Assembly: GCA_041394885.1 (NCBI GenBank)
Contig: JAWKHI010000032.1
Location: 1 to 64,000, forward strand
Source: DSOI01 sp041394885
Lineage (GTDB): Bacteria > Acidobacteriota > Terriglobia > Bryobacterales > Bryobacteraceae
DNA: 64,000 bases
Direction: 5' to 3'
In this document: piece after piece, positions 58,425 to 64,000 of the stretch
How positions within the stretch are numbered: position 1 is the first letter of the stretch
Layout of the letters: the number at the start of each line of letters is the position of its first letter
The notes under the pieces: model-generated
Told to the model about the DNA's origin: nothing
Seen by the model: only the letters and a program-made list of their open reading frames with translations
Databases searched by the model: none
Program-made: the position numbers and the translations under genes

Positions 58425-59518
58425 TGATAGTGGTTGGGCAGCCATTCGTTTCCGCGCAGCGCCGCCAGTTGCGCCGCCGCGCCCAGCGCCGCGCGCTCCT
58501 CGTGCGAGAGTTCGCGGTGCCGCGTGAGCCCGGCGTAGTTGTCGAGCAGTGTCGACTCCTCGAACATTCCCGGCATCGCGCACGTCATGAACGGCCGCGA
58601 ATACACGAATCGCAGCGCCGCCTGGCACAGCGTCTCGTCCGGCAATCGATCCAGGCTCTTGGTGATCTCAGCCACCACCGCCGGCAGCAGCGGACGATAC
58701 GTGGTGTGATAAAGCTGCACGAAGTCGCGCTCCGGACGCGTGCCCTGCGGAGCTTTCGGGTCCAGCTTCACGATGGAACCCGCCGCCAGCGGCTTGATCG
58801 CGATCAGCCCCACCCCCCGCGCCGCCGCCTTCGGGATGAACTCCAGATAGTCCGCGCGCGCATGGATGAAGTTGTACGGGAACATGATGTAGTCCAGCCC
58901 CTCGAATTCCTCGAGTGCCGCCAGCATCAGCGATTCGTCATGGGTGGAAAGTCCGATCGCCCGTACTTTGCCGGACTCCTTGGCCCGCCGCAGAACATCC
59001 CAGTCGGCGATGTTTTTCGCGTCGAGCGTCTTACCCCCGCCAATGTAGATCCGGTACAGATCCACATGCCCGAACAGCTTGCACGCGCGGTCGATATTCT
59101 CGCCCACGAACATTGGGAACTGCCGGCACAGCGACACCAGCACCTTGTTGCGCCGCTCGCGGACCAGACGCGCCATCGGTTCCCACTGTCCCTCGCTCTC
59201 GTAGGTGTCCACCAGATTGACGCCGCGGTCGAGCGCCTTCGCGATCAGACGGTCCCGCCGCTGTTGCCCTTCCTCCACCAGTACGTTGCCGTGTTCTACT
59301 TTCTGCTTGTACCGGGGATCGGTGTGCGATCCGAAGGCGAGCAGCGAAACATACATGTCGGTGTTGGCGAGCCTGCGGTAGGTCATCCCGCCACGGCTGA
59401 TTTCGGCGATCGAGCCCGCTGGTGACGTCAAAGGAGGTGACGCGGCGGCCGGCAGAGCCAGTGTCGGAACTCCGGCTGCCAGGGTCTTCAAGAGGGTCCT
59501 GCGGCAGAGGCGTGCCAT
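58397..59518 (-). CDS. Exported aldo/keto reductase-like protein, active site apparently degenerate
   Basis: A 373-residue protein with a Tat-like leader (CRRTLLKTLAAG, residues 5-16) followed by an aldo/keto reductase TIM barrel (MTYRRLANTDMYVSLLAFGSHT; GVNLVDTYESEGQ; VRAIGLSTHDESLM; GVGLIAIKPLAAG). The usual Asp-Tyr-Lys-His tetrad is not intact by eye: the lysine strand reads KVLVSLCRQ and the His position reads YRIYIGGG. It may bind a nicotinamide cofactor without normal catalysis, or use other residues. It is translationally overlapped with the cytochrome-SUMF1 gene downstream. Confidence 0.75.
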   Translation of the reverse strand: MARLCRRTLLKTLAAGVPTLALPAAASPPLTSPAGSIAEISRGGMTYRRLANTDMYVSLLAFGSHTDPRYKQKVEHGNVLVEEGQQRRDRLIAKALDRGVNLVDTYESEGQWEPMARLVRERRNKVLVSLCRQFPMFVGENIDRACKLFGHVDLYRIYIGGGKTLDAKNIADWDVLRRAKESGKVRAIGLSTHDESLMLAALEEFEGLDYIMFPYNFIHARADYLEFIPKAAARGVGLIAIKPLAAGSIVKLDPKAPQGTRPERDFVQLYHTTYRPLLPAVVAEITKSLDRLPDETLCQAALRFVYSRPFMTCAMPGMFEESTLLDNYAGLTRHRELSHEERAALGAAAQLAALRGNEWLPNHYQWLDRHWGV

Positions 59519-59569
59519 ATGCCGCCTATCTTATCATCGTGTCCCCCGGCGAACCCTACGCCGCGAGTC

Positions 59570-60928
59570 CTACACCCCGAAAAACGCCGCGAAGAAGCTG
59601 TTCAACAGCCGCCCCTCCGGATCGAACTCCGCCCGCTTCGCCGACATCGTCGCCAGACGTTCGCCCAACGCCTTTTCCGCCTGCTCGTGTGTGAACCCAA
59701 ACGTCTGGTTCGGCAGTGGTTTGCCTCCACGCGCGCTGCACCATTCGTTGAACGCCGCCAGAAACGGCTTCCACCCTGGATTGGCCGTCGACACCGGGTC
59801 GATCGTCATCACGCTGCCGTCGAACGAATAGGAAAGTAGCGACTCCTGATCCTGCGAGATCCGGTAGCCCACGTGCAACATATTCGTCCGGTAACCCTCT
59901 GTCTTGTAGTAATTCTTCACCCACCGCGTGTACTGCGGCAGTATCTTCGAGTAGGTCTCCTCCGGAAACGCCCACAAGCTGAACGTGTAGCGGCTGTCGT
60001 CGGAAACAGCGGGGTAGCGGATGATCTGGTCCGTCGCAACCGTGTTCTTGCTCCGGACCAGGTTCTCCAGCTTGAACCGCCACAGCGCGCCGAACGCATC
60101 CACCACCTTGTATCTCACCGTCTTGTCCGGGATGTCGCGCTCTGCCTGAAAACACGTTCGCGGACCCGCTTGCGACCAAAGGTAGTTCCGAAGCGGCCAC
60201 ACGTGGCCATCCGGATTCCCCTTGGCTTTCGGATTGTATTTGCGAAATTCCACCGTCACCAGCTCGTCGAACAGGAACATGTAGTACATCATCGAGCAGC
60301 CGCGCGCCCACAGCTCCGGCAGTCGCGCGGCGAAGTCCTTCACTGAGAACGTTTCGTGATAGACCTCCATCGGCTGGATCGGCTTGATGCGGAACGTCGC
60401 TTCCGTCACCACTCCGAAGGTGCCGTAGCTGCACCGCAGCATCTTCATCAGTTCCGGGTCCGTGTCTTCGCTGGCTTCGAGCATTTCGCCCGACGGCAGC
60501 ACCATCTTCATCGCGATGCAATATGAACTTACCTGCCCCCACTCGCCCGGCATCGATCCGTCCTTGGTGCCCGCGCACGCGGCGGACCCAATCGAAAGAT
60601 TCCCGATCTCGGTGTTCACGTAAAACTGCAGGCCCTGCTTCTGCAGCTCGTGCGCCACGTCGATCAGGATCGCCCCGGCCTCCACCCGGACCGTGTCCGC
60701 CGTCACCGCCAGTATACGGTTCATCCCCCGCATCCGGATCATCGTCCCGCCGTCGGCTGCCGAGCACGCAGCCGTCGAGTGATTGGATCCAAAGGCGCGC
60801 ACCGGCGACGGGTACTTCCTACGGTTGCGCAGGATCGCCGCGATTTCCTCCGCCGAACTCGCCTCCACCAGCACCTTCGGGTGCGCGACGATATCTCCAA
60901 ACCAGTTGCTGACATCCGTGTTGGCCAT
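59570..60928 (-). CDS. FAD-linked oxidase (FAD_binding_4, sugar-lactone-oxidase-like)
   Basis: A 452-residue flavoprotein of the vanillyl-alcohol-oxidase fold. Seen: the N-terminal FAD-binding block (PSPVRAFGSNHSTAACSAADGGTMIRM, about 41-67; GNLSIGSAACAGTKDGSMPGEWGQVSSY, about 107-134; SYGTFGVVTEATFRI), followed by a substrate-cap domain. The histidine in GSNHS could be a covalent FAD site as in aldonolactone oxidases. No signal peptide. Substrate not determined; lactone or sugar-alcohol oxidation is inference. It is divergent from the Gfo/Idh/MocA gene with a 45-bp gap. Confidence 0.82.
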   Translation of the reverse strand: MANTDVSNWFGDIVAHPKVLVEASSAEEIAAILRNRRKYPSPVRAFGSNHSTAACSAADGGTMIRMRGMNRILAVTADTVRVEAGAILIDVAHELQKQGLQFYVNTEIGNLSIGSAACAGTKDGSMPGEWGQVSSYCIAMKMVLPSGEMLEASEDTDPELMKMLRCSYGTFGVVTEATFRIKPIQPMEVYHETFSVKDFAARLPELWARGCSMMYYMFLFDELVTVEFRKYNPKAKGNPDGHVWPLRNYLWSQAGPRTCFQAERDIPDKTVRYKVVDAFGALWRFKLENLVRSKNTVATDQIIRYPAVSDDSRYTFSLWAFPEETYSKILPQYTRWVKNYYKTEGYRTNMLHVGYRISQDQESLLSYSFDGSVMTIDPVSTANPGWKPFLAAFNEWCSARGGKPLPNQTFGFTHEQAEKALGERLATMSAKRAEFDPEGRLLNSFFAAFFGV

Positions 60929-60973
60929 TGTTTCGATCCTTATGCGCGCTGGAATTGTACTATGGTGAGTCTC

Positions 60974-62455
60974 ATGGCCCCAAACGTTTCACGCCGTCAC
61001 TTTTTCTTTGGACCTCTGCTCGCGGGCGCCGTCCCGGCAGCCGGGTTCGGCAGCGTCACTTCCCTCAAGGCGCTCGGCTACAAACCGTTCAATGAAAAGC
61101 TGAACATCGCCGCCGTCGGCGCCGGTGGGCGCGGCGCCACCGATATTCGTGGCTGCGCCGGTGAGAACATCGTCGCCCTGTGCGACGTCGATTCCGCCCG
61201 CGCCGCCGCCACCTTCGAGCGTTATCCCAAGGCCGCCCGCTACAAGGATTTTCGCGTCATGCTCGAAAAAGAGCACAACAACATCGACGCCGTAATCGTG
61301 GCCACGCCGGACCACATGCACGCCACCATCGCCCTTGCCGCCATGCAGCGCGGCAAGGGCGTCTACGTGGAAAAGCCGCTTACTCGCACGCCCTGGGAAG
61401 CGCGCTTGCTCACAGACGCCGCGGCCAAATACAAGGTCGCCACCCAAATGGGCAATCAGGGCTTCTCCCACGAATCCAATCGCGTGGCCGCCGAGATCGT
61501 CTGGAGCGGTGAGATCGGCGACGTCCGCGAGGTGCACGCCTCCACCGGTGCGCCCAGTTGGCCGCAGGGTGTCCAGTCGGTCCCCACCGAGACCAAGGTG
61601 CCGGACACTCTCGATTGGGACCTCTGGCTCGGCGGAGCCGCCATGCGGCCCTACGTCGCCGGCAGCGGCGCCGAATATGAGAAGGAAAACAAGTTCTATG
61701 CGCCGTTCAACTGGCGTGGGTTTTTCGATTTCGGCACCGGTCCCCTTGGCGATTGGGGAATCCATGTGTTCGGCCCCGTTCATCTCGCCCTGCAGCTCAC
61801 CTCGCCGGTCAGCGTCGAAGTGATCAAGCAGGAAGGCAAAAGCCAGTGGACCTTCCCTACCCGCTCCGTGCTCCGCTACGACTTTCCCAAGCGCGGCAAC
61901 CTGCCTCCGGTCTCGCTCTATTGGTACGACGCTGGCCGGGACGAGACTCCCGATTCCTACCGCCCCAAAGGCATGGAAGGCGAGGTGCTCCTGCCTTCGC
62001 CCAACAACCTCACCGCCAAGGGCCGCGGACGCGAGGAGAACCCGTCCCGGCGTCCCGGCAGCACCCGCCGCGATCCTCCCAAAACCGGCGTGCTCACCGG
62101 CAACGGCGCCGTCTTCGTCGGTGAGAAAGGCATCATGACCACCGTCGCCCGCGGCGAAGGTGTGCAGCTTCTCCCCGCCGAACGATGGAAAAACTATGAG
62201 CTGCCCGCGCCTTTGCTCACACGCTCGCCCGGCCACTACCAGGATTGGATCCGCGCCTGCAAAGGCGGCGAAGCGGCGTGTTCGAATTTCAGCGTCGCCG
62301 GACCTTTCGCCGAGTGGGTCACTCTCGGCGCCATCGCCTATCGCGTGGAAGGCAAGCTCGAATGGGATGCCTCACGGCAGCGGTTCACCAACAACGACGC
62401 TGCCAACAAGTACCTCAAGCCTGTTTTCCGCAAGGGCTGGGAATTGAAACTCTAA
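60974..62455 (+). CDS. Gfo/Idh/MocA family oxidoreductase with Tat-type leader
   Basis: A 493-residue NAD(P)-dependent sugar oxidoreductase-like protein. Seen: a twin-arginine leader (SRRHFFFGPLLAGAVPAAG), the Rossmann start LNIAAVGAGGRGATDI (about 37-52), ALCDVD, VATPDHMHA and VEKPLTRTPWEA with the catalytic lysine of EKP, then the C-terminal alpha/beta domain (GDWGIHVFGPVHLAL). Secreted Gfo/Idh/MocA proteins of this size are typical of Planctomycetes and Solibacter and probably act on released sugars with a tightly held cofactor. ATG 60974 is chosen because GGTGAG lies four bases upstream; the frame extends back to 60650 inside the divergent oxidase gene. Confidence 0.88.
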   Translation: MAPNVSRRHFFFGPLLAGAVPAAGFGSVTSLKALGYKPFNEKLNIAAVGAGGRGATDIRGCAGENIVALCDVDSARAAATFERYPKAARYKDFRVMLEKEHNNIDAVIVATPDHMHATIALAAMQRGKGVYVEKPLTRTPWEARLLTDAAAKYKVATQMGNQGFSHESNRVAAEIVWSGEIGDVREVHASTGAPSWPQGVQSVPTETKVPDTLDWDLWLGGAAMRPYVAGSGAEYEKENKFYAPFNWRGFFDFGTGPLGDWGIHVFGPVHLALQLTSPVSVEVIKQEGKSQWTFPTRSVLRYDFPKRGNLPPVSLYWYDAGRDETPDSYRPKGMEGEVLLPSPNNLTAKGRGREENPSRRPGSTRRDPPKTGVLTGNGAVFVGEKGIMTTVARGEGVQLLPAERWKNYELPAPLLTRSPGHYQDWIRACKGGEAACSNFSVAGPFAEWVTLGAIAYRVEGKLEWDASRQRFTNNDAANKYLKPVFRKGWELKL

Positions 62456-62456
62456 C

Positions 62457-63128
62457 GTGGAAGCCATCCTCCAAACCCAGGCGCTGGTGAAAACCGCCGA
62501 GACTCCGGCGCATCGCGTGGAGATCCTTCGCGGGATCGATCTCTCCATTCCGCGCGGCGAGATCGTCGCCATCATGGGCCCTTCCGGCTCAGGAAAAAGT
62601 ACGCTGCTCGGCCTCCTCGCCGGGCTCGACACCCCCACCTCCGGACGCATCTTCCTCGATGGCGTCGAGATCAGCTCGCTCGGCGAAGAAGAATTGGCCT
62701 CGATCCGCGGCCGTAAGATCGGATTCGTTTTCCAAAGCTACCAGTTGATCCCCACCCTCACCGCGGAAGAGAACGTCCTGTTGCCGCATGAATTGAACTG
62801 CACCGGTGATGGACGCGATCGGGCTCGCGAGTTGCTCGGGATCGTCGGCCTAGCGGACCGCTTGGATCACTACCCCGTCCAGCTTTCCGGCGGCGAACAA
62901 CAGCGCGTCGCCCTGGCCCGCGCGTTCATGGCCCGGCCCCCCATCCTCATGGCCGATGAGCCCACCGGCAATCTCGATTCCGCCAATGGCCGTCATGTGC
63001 TCGACCTTCTGCTCGAGTTGAACCGCCGCGAACAAACCACCCTCGTCCTGGTTACCCACGACGAAACCCTGGCCGCGCACGCCAACCGCCGCATCGTGCT
63101 CCGCGACGGCCGTATCGTCTCGCTCTAA
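62457..63128 (+). CDS. ABC transporter ATP-binding protein, LolD/MacB type
   Basis: A 223-residue nucleotide-binding protein of the LolD/MacB/FtsE class. Seen: Walker A GPSGSGKST (41-49), Q-loop FVFQSYQLIPTLTAEEN, signature LSGGEQQRVALARAF, Walker B ILMADEPTGNLD and the switch histidine VTHDETLA. These ATPases serve membrane partners with large periplasmic domains. GTG start one base after the stop of the Gfo/Idh/MocA gene. The expected permease gene does not follow; instead a MITE-like element begins two bases after the stop codon and then an opposite-strand receptor gene. Confidence 0.9.
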   Translation: MEAILQTQALVKTAETPAHRVEILRGIDLSIPRGEIVAIMGPSGSGKSTLLGLLAGLDTPTSGRIFLDGVEISSLGEEELASIRGRKIGFVFQSYQLIPTLTAEENVLLPHELNCTGDGRDRARELLGIVGLADRLDHYPVQLSGGEQQRVALARAFMARPPILMADEPTGNLDSANGRHVLDLLLELNRREQTTLVLVTHDETLAAHANRRIVLRDGRIVSL

Positions 63129-63129
63129 G

Positions 63130-63390
63130 CCTGTGTCTGAAGTCCCGTGGGTCGCGCGGCGCGGGATCTGCGCCCGCAGGCGAGGCGCGAGGAGAACAGC
63201 GATGCGGGCCATCTCGTTCGCCGAGCCCCAAACCCCGGCCGCCCAAAGGGTTGCAGCGGCCCCATGGTCAACAAGGCGCCGTCTGCTTCATTCCGGTTCG
63301 TCATGGATGACCCGCATCAATCTTCCTCACCGCGCCTCGCATCCCACCCCGTGGTGCTCGCAACGCGGCCTGCGCGACTTTAGACACGGG
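63130..63390. mobile_element. Putative MITE-like element or IS remnant with terminal inverted repeats
   Basis: A 261-bp gene-free stretch bounded by CCTGTGTCTGAAGTC (63130-63144) and GACTTTAGACACGGG (63376-63390), which are inverted repeats of each other with 13 of 15 matches. No ORF inside has coding character and no transposase remnant is recognised. The left end abuts the LolD-like stop codon and the right end abuts the receptor stop codon. No clear target duplication is visible. It could be a non-autonomous transposon, or a large hairpin between two convergent genes. Confidence 0.4.
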
Positions 63391-63391
63391 A

Positions 63392-64000
63392 TCAGTAGAC
63401 GAAGCGGAGGCCGAATTGGACGTTGCGGGGGTTGCCACCGGTGAGGATCTGTCCGAATAGGGCGTTAGAGACGTCGAAGCTGGAGCCGCGGGCATCGAGT
63501 GCCGGAGTATTGGAAATGTTGTAGAACTCGGCGCGGAACTGCAGGTTGTAGCGCTCGCGGAAGCGGGTGTTCTTGAGGATGGAAGTGTCGAAATTCACGC
63601 GACCGGGTCCGCGAAGGCGAGGCTGGGTGAGTGAATCGTTGGGGATGGTGAAGGGTGCGGCCCGTTCGAACGCGGTGGTGTCGAACCAGCGCGTCAACGA
63701 TTGCTGATCCCCGGATAGCACGGGATCCTTGACGCGGTTGGCCCGGCCGTTGGTGGAGGAGAAGTTGAGCAGGTTGGTGCTGTCAGGGGCGGTGATCAGG
63801 ACAGGATGGCCACCTTGGAGGACGGTAATGCTCGAGATCTGCCAGCCGCCGAGAACATGGCTGGCGAGGCCGGAGTTGGCAAAGCGGTGTCCCTTGCCGA
63901 GCGGCAGATCGTACAGGTAGCTGAAGACGGCGCGCTGGGGAACATCGTTGGCCTCGATGGACTTGTTGTATTTGGCGTCGTAGAGGTGGTTGGATGGCCC
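63392..64000 (-). CDS. TonB-dependent receptor, C-terminal part (runs off the window)
   Basis: The last 202 codons of a leftward receptor gene whose start lies beyond 64000; the frame is open to the window edge. Seen: barrel strands RAVFSYLYDLPLGKGHRF, VLGGWQISSITVLQGGHPVLI, RGPGRVNFDTSILKNT and YNLQFRAEFYNISNTPALD, and a terminal aromatic (QFGLRFVY). These are the same C-terminal barrel signatures as in the four complete receptors (LPFGKG, GGWEFQGILSLMTG, GIVNLDASLFRN), but the sequence is clearly a different subfamily. Only the 3' part can be described. Confidence 0.85.
   Translation of the reverse strand, partial: GPSNHLYDAKYNKSIEANDVPQRAVFSYLYDLPLGKGHRFANSGLASHVLGGWQISSITVLQGGHPVLITAPDSTNLLNFSSTNGRANRVKDPVLSGDQQSLTRWFDTTAFERAAPFTIPNDSLTQPRLRGPGRVNFDTSILKNTRFRERYNLQFRAEFYNISNTPALDARGSSFDVSNALFGQILTGGNPRNVQFGLRFVY

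Noticed and set aside
1..64000. tRNA or rRNA genes and CRISPR arrays
   Set aside because: No T-loop (GGTTCGANTCC) in a tRNA-like context, no rRNA signature and no regularly spaced repeats were found; the only tandem repeats are the 12-bp array at 18956 and the short 15-bp array at 24728.

Overview
The window looks like a contig from an Acidobacteriota genome of the Solibacter/Bryobacter type (Bryobacterales). The base composition is GC-rich. There are five large TonB-dependent receptors of the acidobacterial kind (N-terminal carboxypeptidase-regulatory-like domain, 1083-1173 residues, C-terminal Phe or Tyr). One secreted glycosidase-like protein carries what I recognise as the Solibacter-type C-terminal domain (TIGR03437 family). 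Around these sit an ASPIC/UnbV-FG-GAP protein, sulfatase, Gfo/Idh/MocA, PQQ-propeller/cytochrome fusion and multiheme cytochromes, an assortment typical of that order. The lineage call is inference from gene content; there is no rRNA gene in the window.

Layout. 1-3 kb: Uma2-like nuclease, O-methyltransferase and an ABC-2 exporter pair. 3-10.6 kb: two closely related TonB-dependent receptors flanking a secreted msrA. 10.6-19.2 kb: amidohydrolase-LamG protein, uvrA, UPF0182 membrane protein and an Rpn-like protein with an in-frame 12-bp repeat. 19.2-22 kb: the leftward pyrimidine operon pyrR-pyrB-pyrC. 22.0-22.25 kb: a gene-free stretch holding a palindrome, a sigma-54-type promoter and a strong intrinsic terminator, which I interpret as a small-RNA gene. 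22.3-25.3 kb: GH2 glycosidase, a secreted helical protein, a 58-residue cysteine-rich protein and a small membrane protein. 25.4-29.6 kb: leftward nadA-moaA-PQQ/cytochrome operon. 29.6-34.2 kb: a HEAT-repeat gene split by a frameshift, a cupin gene and a leftward TPR-CRTAC1 pair. 34.3-41.5 kb: a second tandem pair of TonB-dependent receptors. 41.5-46.5 kb: GH114-like protein, then a rightward decaheme cytochrome/MtrB-like porin/small membrane protein cluster. 46.5-51.7 kb: Fe-dependent alcohol dehydrogenase, aminotransferase and a second ABC-2 exporter. 51.7-57 kb: HDOD protein, rpsT, sulfatase, pgm and a methyltransferase. 57-64 kb: tetraheme/SUMF1 fusion, aldo/keto-reductase-like protein, FAD oxidase, Gfo/Idh/MocA protein, orphan LolD-like ATPase, a MITE-like element and the 3' end of a fifth TonB-dependent receptor running off the window.

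How the genes work together. Much of the coding capacity goes to the cell envelope: receptors, secreted hydrolases and oxidoreductases, exporters and c-type cytochromes. This fits an oligotrophic soil-type heterotroph that scavenges polymers. The decaheme/porin cluster suggests electron transfer across the outer membrane. Housekeeping genes (uvrA, pyrRBC, nadA, moaA, rpsT, pgm) are scattered between these accessory loci, so this is an ordinary chromosome and not an island.

The points most worth a second look are the putative sigma-54-driven sRNA (22044-22242), the perfect palindromes directly upstream of the four complete receptors, the decaheme/MtrB-like cluster without a surface cytochrome, the tetraheme-SUMF1 fusion, and the 58-residue cysteine-rich protein whose start overlaps a tiny upstream ORF. 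All identifications come from reading translated sequence by eye; no database search was run.
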